Shown: positions 36,486 to 46,901, numbered from the stretch's first letter. The stretch is DNA of 64,000 nt from Gelidibacter maritimus (GCF_014062315.1 NZ_JACGLT010000012.1:1-64000); one strand, 5' to 3'. A program made the numbers and translations. The notes: generated from the letters alone by a model not told the origin.

Positions 36486-38309
36486 TTATAGGTCGGGCAG
36501 CATGGTTGATAGTAGAAGTGTGCCTACAATTAATAAGAGAATAGATAATAATCCTCCAATGATAAAAAAGTGCCTGAACTTATAAATGCCGGTTCCATAA
36601 ATCAGAGTATTGGTTTGGTAACCCATAGGGGTGAAAAAACTAAAATTGGCCGCAAACATGACGGCAAGAATAAATGGCTTTGCCGGTAAATTTAATCCAG
36701 CAGCAAGGGTGATGGCTATGGGGGTTATGATAACCGCAGTGGCATTATTGGATATGAAGCCGCTTAAAATCATGGTGATGCCAAAAAGAACCCCTAAAAC
36801 GATGAGGTTGTCCTGACCTGTAAGAGCATTCAGAAGCACTTCAGAAATCCAAATATCCGTTTTGGAATTGTGCATGGCAACCCCTAACGGAATCATACCT
36901 GCCAATAAAAAGATGATCTGCCAGTTCACTTTTTTGTAAATCTTTGATAAGTTAATGCAATTGGTAATGAGAAGCAAACCTACACCGGCCAATGCACTAG
37001 AAAGTATAGATAGCACACCACTTGCAGCTAAACCCACCACCATAATTAACGCTATTAAACTTAAAGTTCTTTTAGTGGGGTTGATATTATAATCTTCCTC
37101 ATGATGCAGTAGAACAATGGTATTGTCTATGGAGTAAAGATGATTGATTTCTTCTTCTTTTGCTTTTAAAAGTAATTTGTCTCCAGCCTGTAAATTAGTG
37201 TTTTTTATGATTTTAGGAAGATTTAAGCGCATTCCTTTTTGAAACTGTCTTCTGTTCTGAATGCCCAATGGTCGGGCCACATTATAGAGCAAGTTTTTAA
37301 TTTCCGAAAAAGATTTGTCTATAAATTCTGATCCAGGAAGTATCAATAACTCTACATAGCTATAGGTTGTTTTATCAGTATCATTCTCTTCATCCTCATT
37401 TATATTTTCAGGAAACGACAATTCTTTCTCGGCAGTTAGTCTAAAATCCTCTTTTGATATGGACGCATAGGCTTTGACATCACTTAAAACTACCAATTTA
37501 TCATTAACTCTTAGGGTGGTATTTGGGCCAGGGTTGTCATTGACAATATCATTACGAATCAATTTTAGAACGCGGATATCAGGATTTTTATAAAATTTAG
37601 CATCCGAAATTGGCGTCCCAATAAGCTTTGATTCAGGTTTTAAGGTCAACGAAAACATAAAAGTGTTATCAACTAACGTTTCAGTAAGATCATTATTATT
37701 GGATTTTGGTAACCATCGGCTTGCAAAAGTCATATATACGATGCCGGTAGCTAATAGAATAAGGCCGTAAAGCGTAAATTCAAAGAATGAGAACTGTTCT
37801 GCACCTAATTTTTGTGCAACTGAATTCACTAAGAGGTTAGTGGAGGTTCCCATTAAGGTACAGCTGCCGCCTAAGATGCCTGCAAAGGAAATGGGCATCA
37901 ATAATTTTGGGGCTGAAAAATTATACTTTTCTGAAAGCTGGGCAATAATCTTAATAAAAATAACTACTACTGCAGTAGTACTAATAAATGATGAAATAGA
38001 CGCCGAAATCAGCATGAAGGCCGGAACCATTAAAACCATCGGCAGGATTTTCAATTTTTTAATGGATTGGGTCAAAAGATCAATCACACCATTATCTTCT
38101 AATCCTATGGCCAAAATCATGAGCATAAGGATGGTAATGGTGGCAGAACTTGAAAAACCACTGATAGCCTCTTCAGGGGTTGTCAAGCCAGATAAAACAA
38201 GGGCCACAATGATAAGGAATGCAATCTTATCAATGGGCAGAGCTTCTGTTGCAAAGAGTAGGATGGTTACTCCAAGAATGATAAATACAAGGATGATCTC
38301 AAAACTCAT
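36486..38309 (-). CDS. SLC13/DASS-family transporter with two RCK_C domains
   Basis: This 607-residue inner-membrane protein has hydrophobic segments at both ends (residues 1-200 and about 415-607) and a soluble middle (about 205-405) with two TrkA_C-like (RCK_C) domains, at about 215-290 and 315-400. This is the layout of SLC13-type permeases that move divalent anions such as dicarboxylates, sulfate or phosphate with sodium. SNNATAVIITPIAITLA and SFISTTAVVVIFIKI carry the paired SNxxT-like motifs of the family. It is 22 bp downstream of the metallophosphoesterase-barrel gene, so a shared transcript is likely. The substrate cannot be read. Confidence 0.8.
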   Translation of the reverse strand: MSFEIILVFIILGVTILLFATEALPIDKIAFLIIVALVLSGLTTPEEAISGFSSSATITILMLMILAIGLEDNGVIDLLTQSIKKLKILPMVLMVPAFMLISASISSFISTTAVVVIFIKIIAQLSEKYNFSAPKLLMPISFAGILGGSCTLMGTSTNLLVNSVAQKLGAEQFSFFEFTLYGLILLATGIVYMTFASRWLPKSNNNDLTETLVDNTFMFSLTLKPESKLIGTPISDAKFYKNPDIRVLKLIRNDIVNDNPGPNTTLRVNDKLVVLSDVKAYASISKEDFRLTAEKELSFPENINEDEENDTDKTTYSYVELLILPGSEFIDKSFSEIKNLLYNVARPLGIQNRRQFQKGMRLNLPKIIKNTNLQAGDKLLLKAKEEEINHLYSIDNTIVLLHHEEDYNINPTKRTLSLIALIMVVGLAASGVLSILSSALAGVGLLLITNCINLSKIYKKVNWQIIFLLAGMIPLGVAMHNSKTDIWISEVLLNALTGQDNLIVLGVLFGITMILSGFISNNATAVIITPIAITLAAGLNLPAKPFILAVMFAANFSFFTPMGYQTNTLIYGTGIYKFRHFFIIGGLLSILLLIVGTLLLSTMLPDL

Positions 38310-38331
38310 TGCAACACTTTTTTAAACTCTA

Positions 38332-41300
38332 TTAAAAAGCAAAGCCAAAACCTATTTGAATTATGGCATCTTCTTCAGATCGGAAATATCCGGCATTGAC
38401 TGAAAAAGCGTTTAAACTTCCTATCCAGAAGCCGCCCCCATAAGAATTATGCCAAGTGTTGGAGGCGTCATCGGCCAGCCACACCCTTCCGTAATCAAAT
38501 CCACCGTACAGCCCAATGGTTATTGGCGTTACGGCAGTAATGTATTCTTTTATCCGCCATTTTAGATCGGTACTGTGATAGAAGGATGATTTTCCTGAAA
38601 AACGATCATTTCTATAGCCTCTCAATCCAGAATTTCCACCGATGGATTGAGCATGGTAAAATAAATAATTATCCCCAAAGTTGGTTCTGATTTCCGCTTT
38701 TGATCCCAACACCAAATCTCCTGAAGGAATTAATCGCTTATCAAAGCCTAATTTCAAGGCGGCATAACCAAATTGGTTATTCTCTAATTTTAAGTTTTTC
38801 TTAAATCCGAGTACTGCTTTGAAATAAAGTCCACGGGTTGGAAAATCCATGGCATCGGCGTTTTCGTACAAGATATCGGCCTCAGCTCCTACATAACTCT
38901 GACTTTTAAAAATATCTTCGCCAAAATTATCGGAGGTAAAGAAACGGTTTGAATTTTCCTCTACCTTAAAATTCTCGAAAAGCGCATGAAAATGAATACT
39001 TCGGTAGCTAATGCCACTTCTAAATTTAAATTGTCGGATTCGGGCTCTATTAAAATCTTTGCTCACCGCATCTTTATCATATTCTGTATCATTACCGAGA
39101 CCAAAATAGTTGTTAACAAACCTTGAACTCGTAAAATAAGCTATAGTTTCAAAATCCCAGTTGGGGATAATGTTGGCAAACAGACCTACGTATTCTGCTT
39201 CGATAGCACCAAAGTTAAAAAAGTAATTGGCAGAAAGTGAGTGCTTATATCTAAAATCCTCACCATTAAATCCATGATTGGTGTAAGTATCTTTCAAACC
39301 TAAAAAGATACCATTGTCTGATTTGTAACCTGCACTTGGAAAAAGAACATTACTATTCTCAATAAATTCTCTATAAATAAAGGTGTTGGTTTCGTAAAGT
39401 GGCGTAAAATGTTTTCTTGGCGTTTTATCTGTAAACTCTGCTTTTTCGTGTTTCCAATCGTACACTTTTAGTTTTTTACGATTACTGACTCCAAATACGT
39501 CATCGCCGTGGCCACCAATTAAACGTACCATGATTTCGTGATCCCCTTCTCCAGAAACTTCAAAGATGTCGTCGTCATTTAAACCATAAATCCAGAGTTC
39601 TTTTGTCGCTTTTCGGTCAAATGTACGTTCAAAAAATATCGGATTTGGCGCATCGGTTTTTAATCGTTTTAAAACAACTTTGGTTTTCCCTTGTGGCAAT
39701 CGTGTAATTTCTATTTTATCATCTTTATTGGTGCCGTGGATGACTACAGTTTTTTGCATTATATCACCATAACGTTTGGCAATGTCATCCAGATTTTTCA
39801 ATCGGCCCTTAAGTTTACGCTTGATATCTTCAGAAGTTTCATCTTGGATCTCGGTTGGTAATCTATTAAAAGCTTGCTCAATAACTTCATCAGTTATATT
39901 GGATTGGATTATTTTGGCTTCCTCCACCCAAACCGAAGCATCATATTTATTCAAAAATGCAACATCCAGATTATTGGGTTCAGCGTTAAACCATTTTACA
40001 TTCTTGATATCCGTATCGTAAGACTGCCAAAATCTGAGGTCAGGCATCAACATTTTGATTAGGGGAATGGCGACACCGTCAAATTTAGAAAAAACGGCAT
40101 CTCTGTCTCGAGGGATGGGAATGAAGCGGACGTCATCATCATTGATTTCATATTGTACCCAGCGCCACTGATCTGCATGCCGGTCCCAATCACCAAGCAA
40201 CATATCAAACAATCGGGCACGGATGTAAGCACGTTGGTCAATGGTGTACTTTTCGTCTCTATTTAATTTTTCAAGAACATCTGTGGTGCTTTCAAAATTT
40301 ACGGCTTCTCCTTTTTCTTTAGGGTTTGCACGTGTATAGCCTTCATAGTCTCTTTGCGCCATCATGGGACGTTCTTCAATAAAATACAATTGGTCGCCAT
40401 AATCAGGTCCCAAGAATTTAAAACCCGGTTGTTTTGGCACATAGTACAATTGGGTGTTGGCATGGTTGATGCCTGCCGATTTTGCCAAGGGCTCTACCAC
40501 CAATTGCATGTAAGGATGCGCGGTGCTAAAGAAGTCATAAACCACATCTTCAGCAAAGGTGTCTTTAAAGTCTTCTTCTACGTAGGCAATGCCTGGTACT
40601 TTGAATCTTAAGAATTTTAAAGCGTCTTTTTCAAGTCCCCTCATGGCATATTCCTTTCCATCAATATCTTCAAGACGTGCAGAAAAGGATTGGTGGCCAC
40701 CACCTTTCTGAGTGACTTTCAAACCTGAATATAGGGTGTCTAGAATTGCAATTTTTGCGGTAACCGGTGTTCCTAAGTAGGAGCGATAACGATCTCCCCA
40801 AACAAACTTATAAAACCCTGATTTGTCCAGTTTATCCTTATCTGTAGTTATGGGAAGTGTTTTCTGAGTTTCAGTAAAGGATGGGATTGGATACTCTTCT
40901 TTTTTTTCTGGTAACTTCGCATTGAGATCAAATGCATAGGTGTCATTTTCAGTAATAAAGCGCACATCCGAGGACCCATCAGCGTAGTAGTTAACAATTG
41001 CAAAACCCTTTTCACCATAGGTGAATTTACCCTCAAAATCTAAAGACCCACCTATATTAGCAATGGTTCCTTTAGATAGTTTTGTTCCTGTACGGGACCC
41101 TATGGATCCACTTATGACTTGACGAATATTATCACTTGCCAGATATTGTAAACTTTCTTCATGTCCTGAAACAATGGTCACACGATCATTGTCCTGCACT
41201 AAGGAGCTGATAACGTTACGTAAGTAATAATAGCGAAGCGAGGTAAGTTTTTGTTTTGAAAAACCTCCCAGGTCAATGACCTCATTGACAATGTTGCCCA

Positions 41301-42012
41301 GTATTGGCAAAGGTATGATGCTTTCTAGAAAGGTTTTTTTACCCGCATATTTCCCATTGCTAAAAATAGGGTGGTGCATTACAATCAAAAGGTTTTTTCC
41401 TCTAGAGTCCTTAACATAGCCTTCAAACTCTTCATTAAACCGGCGTTTGGTGTTAATATCCGTACACTTTCTGTTCATGCCTTCCACGTAATCCCAATTG
41501 GTTTCTAGCCAATTTGAATCTACATATAGAATATCGAGGGTTTCATCAACTTCAACGTATTCTAACGGACAGACATTGGTAGGCTGCACTTCAAAATTTT
41601 TGATATTATTGTCTTTTAAATAATCTTCAACCCATTCAATTTCCTTAGTATTGCCACTGCTCCATTCATGATGTCCAGGAACAAAAACAGTTTTACCCTT
41701 GAAATCCTTGGCCAGATCAACTTGTGCTTTTATATAAGCTTCTCTTTCATGCTTGGTTGCTTTTTCAGGAAGATAATCACCAGTATAAAGTAAGGTGCTT
41801 TTCTTATCAGCTTTATCTAAATAGGACTTTAGGAGTGATTGAAGTTGAGGATTGGCGTCAACATCTACAGTTCCCAATCCGCCAACAACATAGAATGAAT
41901 GGGTGGGATTTGTTGTGGAATTGGTATCCTGAGCAGAAATTTTTGATTGTGGTTTGTAAGTGGCACAGGATACCAGTACAAAAACAGACAAGAACATCAA
42001 AATCTTAGTCAT
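38332..42012 (-). CDS. Lipoprotein: degenerate metallophosphoesterase domain plus outer-membrane barrel
   Basis: The start at 42012 (MTKILMFLSV) gives 1226 residues with lipobox LVSC (Cys16); an upstream Met adds nine residues. Residues about 38-320 align with calcineurin-like phosphoesterases, but the metal motifs are altered: GGLG (44-47) in place of GDxG, TGDYLP (77-82), GHHEW (113-117) for GNHDW, and GHEES for GHxH. A middle region has LLGDWDRHADQWRW, which recalls kinase-like folds. The last ~330 residues are strand-rich, contain LRGYRNDRFSG and end in Phe, as in Omp85/surface-antigen barrels. It is probably outer-membrane located. Phosphatase activity is doubtful. Confidence 0.75.
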   Translation of the reverse strand: MTKILMFLSVFVLVSCATYKPQSKISAQDTNSTTNPTHSFYVVGGLGTVDVDANPQLQSLLKSYLDKADKKSTLLYTGDYLPEKATKHEREAYIKAQVDLAKDFKGKTVFVPGHHEWSSGNTKEIEWVEDYLKDNNIKNFEVQPTNVCPLEYVEVDETLDILYVDSNWLETNWDYVEGMNRKCTDINTKRRFNEEFEGYVKDSRGKNLLIVMHHPIFSNGKYAGKKTFLESIIPLPILGNIVNEVIDLGGFSKQKLTSLRYYYLRNVISSLVQDNDRVTIVSGHEESLQYLASDNIRQVISGSIGSRTGTKLSKGTIANIGGSLDFEGKFTYGEKGFAIVNYYADGSSDVRFITENDTYAFDLNAKLPEKKEEYPIPSFTETQKTLPITTDKDKLDKSGFYKFVWGDRYRSYLGTPVTAKIAILDTLYSGLKVTQKGGGHQSFSARLEDIDGKEYAMRGLEKDALKFLRFKVPGIAYVEEDFKDTFAEDVVYDFFSTAHPYMQLVVEPLAKSAGINHANTQLYYVPKQPGFKFLGPDYGDQLYFIEERPMMAQRDYEGYTRANPKEKGEAVNFESTTDVLEKLNRDEKYTIDQRAYIRARLFDMLLGDWDRHADQWRWVQYEINDDDVRFIPIPRDRDAVFSKFDGVAIPLIKMLMPDLRFWQSYDTDIKNVKWFNAEPNNLDVAFLNKYDASVWVEEAKIIQSNITDEVIEQAFNRLPTEIQDETSEDIKRKLKGRLKNLDDIAKRYGDIMQKTVVIHGTNKDDKIEITRLPQGKTKVVLKRLKTDAPNPIFFERTFDRKATKELWIYGLNDDDIFEVSGEGDHEIMVRLIGGHGDDVFGVSNRKKLKVYDWKHEKAEFTDKTPRKHFTPLYETNTFIYREFIENSNVLFPSAGYKSDNGIFLGLKDTYTNHGFNGEDFRYKHSLSANYFFNFGAIEAEYVGLFANIIPNWDFETIAYFTSSRFVNNYFGLGNDTEYDKDAVSKDFNRARIRQFKFRSGISYRSIHFHALFENFKVEENSNRFFTSDNFGEDIFKSQSYVGAEADILYENADAMDFPTRGLYFKAVLGFKKNLKLENNQFGYAALKLGFDKRLIPSGDLVLGSKAEIRTNFGDNYLFYHAQSIGGNSGLRGYRNDRFSGKSSFYHSTDLKWRIKEYITAVTPITIGLYGGFDYGRVWLADDASNTWHNSYGGGFWIGSLNAFSVNAGYFRSEEDAIIQIGFGFAF

Positions 42013-42197
42013 AGGACGCTTAAAAATAGTAGTTATCATAGAAAATAGTGGGTTCTAAATTATAGAATCCTTACTGAAAATTCATAAAGATTCATAGATG
42101 TGCATATTATAAATTGTTTCAATCATGAGCGTACCCATTTGACATAATTGTTGACTGCATAGTTTAGAAACAAATTTTACGTACGAGTCAATCCAAA

Positions 42198-43037
42198 TTA
42201 ATTGATAAATCCAATACTTTTTTGAACGACCATTTTTAATGGCTTTGGAAGCGTGCTGTCTAGCCAAGGATGTGATGCTCCAAAAACATGATCACTGTTT
42301 TTTATAGGAAATAGGATGCTTTTAGGATTCCAAGCGTGTAATGCTTCTGCTTCACTATATTTAACTGAAGGATCGTCTTTGGCATGGATGATCAGATGAG
42401 GAATGCTTAGCTTTTTTACCGCCCGCTTGATGTTTAATCGCGTTTCATTCGCTTTGAAATCCTCATAAAACTGATAATTGTGCGGTAATTGCTGTTTTGT
42501 CCTACCGTTAAGCACGTATTTAACACCGTCTTTTTTCCATTGCTCGAGTTCACCAGAAGTTGCAGTTCTTTTACCGAAATCGCTCACACTTGCCCATGTA
42601 ATCAACTGAGTGATTCTTGAGTCTTCAGAAGCTTTAATAGTTGCAATACCACCGCCGCGAGAATGTCCGATAATAATAAGCTGGTTAGGATTAATTTCTG
42701 CTTGAAAAGGGTTGGATGTTGATTGCAAAAACTTAATAAGGTCATCCAAATCTTCAAGTTCCTTTGAATAATTATTTTCTGCAAAGGCTTCCAGATCAGG
42801 AAAATCAATGGGCTGTTCCATAGTCCCACCATTATGCGAAAAATTAAATTTCACAAAAAATAAATTCGCTTTGGCAAAGGCCTCTGCCACTAAATCCCAA
42901 GCGCCCCAATCTTTAAATCCTTTGTAACCATGACAAAAGATGACCAATGGTTTTTGAGCGTTCGTTGCGTTAAAGAAAGCGTCCCAAAGGATGGGCTTTT
43001 TATGTGATCTTTTTAAAATGATATTTTTTTCTGTCAT
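42198..43037 (-). CDS. Alpha/beta hydrolase, dienelactone-hydrolase-like
   Basis: This 279-residue cytosolic protein has oxyanion region FCHGYKGFKDWG (35-46), nucleophile Ser126 in GHSRGGG, and probable Asp in HAKDDPSV and His in SDHVFGASHPW. It is the last gene of the pigment operon, 21 bp after the ligase-like gene. A hydrolytic or acyl-transfer step on a pigment intermediate is possible, but it could be an unrelated esterase. Downstream, 42051-42071 has a GG-TTCTA hairpin without a clear U tract. Confidence 0.75.
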   Translation of the reverse strand: MTEKNIILKRSHKKPILWDAFFNATNAQKPLVIFCHGYKGFKDWGAWDLVAEAFAKANLFFVKFNFSHNGGTMEQPIDFPDLEAFAENNYSKELEDLDDLIKFLQSTSNPFQAEINPNQLIIIGHSRGGGIATIKASEDSRITQLITWASVSDFGKRTATSGELEQWKKDGVKYVLNGRTKQQLPHNYQFYEDFKANETRLNIKRAVKKLSIPHLIIHAKDDPSVKYSEAEALHAWNPKSILFPIKNSDHVFGASHPWLDSTLPKPLKMVVQKSIGFIN

Positions 43038-43058
43038 GGTATCTATAAAAATAGGCCA

Positions 43059-44348
43059 TTATTTTCGTTTATCAATGACAAGAATGGGTTTTCGACTTAA
43101 TTTAGGAAAACGCAAGGCGTCGATCACATTTTTATCCGACCATTCTATCATCGGAGTGACCCTCAATTTGGCCCTAAAATGATCTTTTATTTGCCCTAAT
43201 AACTGGTTTGATGGCGTGGCTGAGGCAATTTTAATTAAAATTTCATCTGTTCCAATGGCGTTGTGGCTGATTTCAATAACAAAACACTCTAAAGCGGTGA
43301 AGTTATTGAGAATGTTTTCCATAGCTGGCGGATATAATGTGGTGCCCTTATATTTAATCATTTGTTTCTTACGGCCTGCAATTGGCCCCAGTCGCAACGT
43401 CGTTCTTCCGCAAGAACAAGGTTGGGTATGAGCTTTCATCATATCGCCCGTTTTAAAACGCAATAAAGGCATGGCTTCAATACCTAAAGTGGTGATGGTA
43501 AGTTCACCAATTTCACCATTCTTTACAGATTGGTCGTTGTCATCTAAAAGTTCAACAATAATGAGTTCTGGATGGAGGTGGCCGCCTTGCTGTGCTTTGC
43601 ATTCGGTAAAGGCCGTGCTCATTTCAGTGGAGGCGTAAGTTGAAAACAAATCGATTTGCCAATGTTCTGTGATTTTTTCGCCTAAAGTATTTAGGGTGAA
43701 ATCATCATTCCTGAAAGATTCCCCAATGCAAATAGCGCCTTTTATACCTGAAGCATTTAAATCGATGTCATGCTGTTGGGCATATTCGATCAGTTTCAAC
43801 AAAAACGATGGCACAACGATGAGGTAGGTGGGTTTAAATTTGATGATGGAATCCCATTGCAATTCTGGCACCCCCGCACCGACTCTAATAATGCTGGCTC
43901 CCAATTTTCTGACGCCTAAAAAGTAAGCTAAACCTGCCATAAAACGACGGTCCATAGTGGTCATTAGCTGTATTACATCACTTGAAGTGACCCCTGCACA
44001 AGCAAAAGACATGGCTTCGTTATAAGCCAAACGCTCCAAATCGGCGTCGGTAAGGGCGAAGGTCACGGGATCTCCCAAAGTTCCGGAAGTCGTTACATAA
44101 TCAATGATTTTAGATTTTGGTACGCAGATAAAATCATCATTAAATTGTTGGAGGTCGTCTTTAGTGGTCACGGGAATTTTTGTCAGATCCTCAAGCGTTT
44201 TAATTTCTGATACCGTAATCTGATGCTCATCAAAATGCCGTTTGTAAAACGGAGAATGCTCTGAAAGATAGTTCAGGGCGATTTTGAGCTTAGCTTCCTG
44301 AAACGATTTTATTTCTGCTGCAGACTTGGTTTCTATGTCAGGAATCAT
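43059..44348 (-). CDS. Phenylacetate-CoA-ligase-like adenylating enzyme
   Basis: This 429-residue ANL-family protein has the P-loop-like motif TTSGTLGDP (86-94), STYASTEMS, and LLRFKTGDMM with a Cys-Gly turn (PCSCGRTT) as in phenylacetate-CoA ligases. In aryl-polyene and flexirubin clusters the ligase loads the 4-hydroxycinnamate made by the ammonia-lyase onto CoA or directly onto ACP. The operon position supports that role. It overlaps the C45 gene by four bases. The exact aryl substrate is inferred from context. Confidence 0.83.
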   Translation of the reverse strand: MIPDIETKSAAEIKSFQEAKLKIALNYLSEHSPFYKRHFDEHQITVSEIKTLEDLTKIPVTTKDDLQQFNDDFICVPKSKIIDYVTTSGTLGDPVTFALTDADLERLAYNEAMSFACAGVTSSDVIQLMTTMDRRFMAGLAYFLGVRKLGASIIRVGAGVPELQWDSIIKFKPTYLIVVPSFLLKLIEYAQQHDIDLNASGIKGAICIGESFRNDDFTLNTLGEKITEHWQIDLFSTYASTEMSTAFTECKAQQGGHLHPELIIVELLDDNDQSVKNGEIGELTITTLGIEAMPLLRFKTGDMMKAHTQPCSCGRTTLRLGPIAGRKKQMIKYKGTTLYPPAMENILNNFTALECFVIEISHNAIGTDEILIKIASATPSNQLLGQIKDHFRAKLRVTPMIEWSDKNVIDALRFPKLSRKPILVIDKRK

Positions 44349-46024
44349 CGTGATTTTCTTTTGGATTTTTTAAGATATTTGGCCACTTTTTCTGCGTCAG
44401 GCCGGGTGGTTATTTCCAGATTGGACGCTGTTTCAAAATTTTTGTATGCCTTCTGATAGTCTTTTTGATTGTAAAAAGAAAGTCCTGCAAGATAATAGGC
44501 TTTCCAATACTTCGGGTTCAATTCGGACAAATTCTCAACAATCCCGTCGTCGAGTTTTTCTTTAGTGTTCAAAGCATGTTCTACTTTAGCTTCCAATGTC
44601 CGATAGGCTTCATAATTTTTATAAGCTTCTGTAGATAAAAAGGGATCTGCAGGAATGTTCAATTTTGGATTGGATACCGTCATTGCTGAAGGATTTCCTT
44701 GTCTCTGACGAAACACTGTACTCAAATCATAAGCCACAAATTCACCCAATTGGTACGGATTGGCGGACACCCATACTTTTAACTCTTCGGGTTTAAAAAC
44801 AATGCCGTGATGCGCCAATAGTTGATTTAAAGCTTTTTCGTTGCCATAACCAATCTCTTTATCGTCCAATCCTTTCGTATTTCTCAATATTGAAACGGCG
44901 CGCTCTGCATTGATTTTATCTTTTTCTAAAAGCAATTGTGCCATCCGATCGTATCGGTATTGCGAATGGCTATTTTGGATGGTTTTTTTATTGCGACGGT
45001 CTTTTTTATAGGTGTCACTTTGAAAATGGTTGGCACAAATCAACTCATCTGAATTTTCGACATCGTAAACCCCAAAGTCCTTTGGAGAAACTTCTATCAA
45101 AACTGCTTTATGGTCGATCGCGCTACCCACCATGATGGCCTCTGACACAAATACTTCACGCTTTTTGGCGATAGCAATGGCTTCTTCAATGTTAGAAGCA
45201 TATTGCAAAATCTCTCGTGTTACGATAGAAATTGGTGTTTTGGCAACCCATGGAATTTTAGATTTCCCTGCGTTAATGGTCACGGTCAATCCTTTTTCAT
45301 TCATTCCAGAAACGACGCCAATAAATCCGCTCCACGAGATGGACATGAATTTATAGCCCTCATCGGGATTGATGAATGAGACCACTTTATTTTCAGCAAA
45401 ATCATCACCGGCATAAAAATCAAAGTTCCTACCAATTAAGAGTCCACCGTCCACCGTTTTTTCATCCCAAGCGGCAAAAGAGGTGCAGCCAACTAAGGCG
45501 AGATCTTGCAGTGCGTGAGCAATATCGTGCGCACCATGAAGATACATTGCTCTCAAATAAGGCGTTGCAATGGCATCATAATCGTCCGACATATAGCGTG
45601 AAATTCCGTAAAGTTCAGACTGATATTCGTTGGGAACGTGTTTGTACATTTTACGATTGTACCAGGACAGGAATTTTCTGAGGAATTTTTGTTGGCCTTC
45701 CGATGGCACCAAACTTTTGATTTTATTCATAAAAACAGCCTCTTGTTCATACATCAACTCTTGAGACAAACGTCCAGAAATGAGACCGCGTTCCAATGGA
45801 TCGCCTTCCACATAGAGTTCCCAAAGTCCCTGTTTGTTTTTAGTCAGAAAATTATTGCCAACAAAAAACGTAGAGTCATTTATTTTTGTACGCTCGGGAA
45901 TATTTGCATTATAGGCGTAAACATCCGGAAGGTGGTTAAGTGATTTTTTAATTCCACAGGAGCTGAGGCTTAAAAATAATAACCCACCGAAAAGAAAATA
46001 GAGTATGTGATGCCTTTTATGCAT
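44345..46024 (-). CDS. C45-family acyltransferase lipoprotein with C-terminal TPR-like region
   Basis: This 559-residue protein has a lipobox LSSC (Cys23), so it is probably attached in the envelope. Residues about 170-420 match the C45/acyl-CoA:6-aminopenicillanate acyltransferase fold: nucleophile Cys180 in LVGCTSFAAWD, GRNFDFYAG and TVTINAGKSKIP. A C-terminal TPR-like stretch (about 500-545) follows. Such genes occur in flexirubin clusters and are candidates for the step that esterifies the polyene with its resorcinol partner. It overlaps neighbours on both sides. The acceptor is inferred. Confidence 0.72.
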   Translation of the reverse strand: MHKRHHILYFLFGGLLFLSLSSCGIKKSLNHLPDVYAYNANIPERTKINDSTFFVGNNFLTKNKQGLWELYVEGDPLERGLISGRLSQELMYEQEAVFMNKIKSLVPSEGQQKFLRKFLSWYNRKMYKHVPNEYQSELYGISRYMSDDYDAIATPYLRAMYLHGAHDIAHALQDLALVGCTSFAAWDEKTVDGGLLIGRNFDFYAGDDFAENKVVSFINPDEGYKFMSISWSGFIGVVSGMNEKGLTVTINAGKSKIPWVAKTPISIVTREILQYASNIEEAIAIAKKREVFVSEAIMVGSAIDHKAVLIEVSPKDFGVYDVENSDELICANHFQSDTYKKDRRNKKTIQNSHSQYRYDRMAQLLLEKDKINAERAVSILRNTKGLDDKEIGYGNEKALNQLLAHHGIVFKPEELKVWVSANPYQLGEFVAYDLSTVFRQRQGNPSAMTVSNPKLNIPADPFLSTEAYKNYEAYRTLEAKVEHALNTKEKLDDGIVENLSELNPKYWKAYYLAGLSFYNQKDYQKAYKNFETASNLEITTRPDAEKVAKYLKKSKRKSR

Positions 46025-46901
46025 CTGTATGCTTCTTTTTATAATTTTTGTTCATGCGTTTCACCATTCGGTTTTCTTTGTAATCTACCCAACCTTGACC
46101 GATGGTTCGTCGCATCAGATTTTCAAAAGTCCGCATAAAAACAATATTCGAAAACAGTTTTGCCAAACGCCCCACTTTTCTCGGAAACGCACGTAGGGTG
46201 ATGGAAAAACCACCATCCATGTAGGTAATATAATGCCAATAGCCACTTGGCATGTACAAGGCATCACCGTGTTTCATTTCAACTGAAATGCCTTTTGCCA
46301 GTTGTAAGGCTGGATATTTTTCAAAGTCGGGGTTGTCCATATCAATAGTTTCCAAGTTGTGAACTGTAAATGGTACTTTATAGAGATGTTTTGCTTGGTC
46401 TGGAGCAAAAAGAGTGACTTTTTTATGGCCGTGGAAATGGAAATGTACCAAATCGGCCAAATCCATGTCATAGTGCGCCAGAACTTTGGAGCCTTTACCG
46501 CCAAAAAACATGACGGGTAATTTTTTGAAAAATTGTAATCCGATATCTGGATAGTTGAAATCATTGAGTAATTGAGGCATTTTTTGAAGCACGTTATAAA
46601 AAAACATCCTTAAATCTGTAGGTTGCGTTTTTAAAATTTCGATATAATCGTATAGCTTCATTTTTTTTGCCGGCACTACAGAGTTTTGACGGCCTTTGGT
46701 GGGTTCATTATTATATAAAGGCACAATTTGATCTCCGGCTAAACTTTGGATATAATCTAAATTCCATTTTTTATATGCAGGCCAATCCTTCGTAAGATCC
46801 TCGATTAACACCGGCTTTTGAGGCTTGAAATAGTTGTTGATGAAGTCTTCCTTGCTGATGGATTTTACTCTGGTAATTGGTGATGTTTTGATGGTTCCCA
46901 T
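46017..46901 (-). CDS. JmjC-like cupin (Cupin_8) oxygenase
   Basis: This 294-residue protein has the 2-oxoglutarate/Fe(II) metal triad in cupin form: His143 and Asp145 in LAHYDMD and His223 in SGYWHYI. The strands FGGKGSKV, HKKVTLFAP and GDALYMPSG complete the jelly roll. Family members hydroxylate proteins or small molecules. In this operon a ring or chain hydroxylation of the pigment is possible. It overlaps the C45 gene by 8 bp. The 138-bp gap upstream (46902-47039) holds a repeat-like TCTGCGAAATCTACGAG block. Confidence 0.75.
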   Translation of the reverse strand: MGTIKTSPITRVKSISKEDFINNYFKPQKPVLIEDLTKDWPAYKKWNLDYIQSLAGDQIVPLYNNEPTKGRQNSVVPAKKMKLYDYIEILKTQPTDLRMFFYNVLQKMPQLLNDFNYPDIGLQFFKKLPVMFFGGKGSKVLAHYDMDLADLVHFHFHGHKKVTLFAPDQAKHLYKVPFTVHNLETIDMDNPDFEKYPALQLAKGISVEMKHGDALYMPSGYWHYITYMDGGFSITLRAFPRKVGRLAKLFSNIVFMRTFENLMRRTIGQGWVDYKENRMVKRMNKNYKKKHTDA

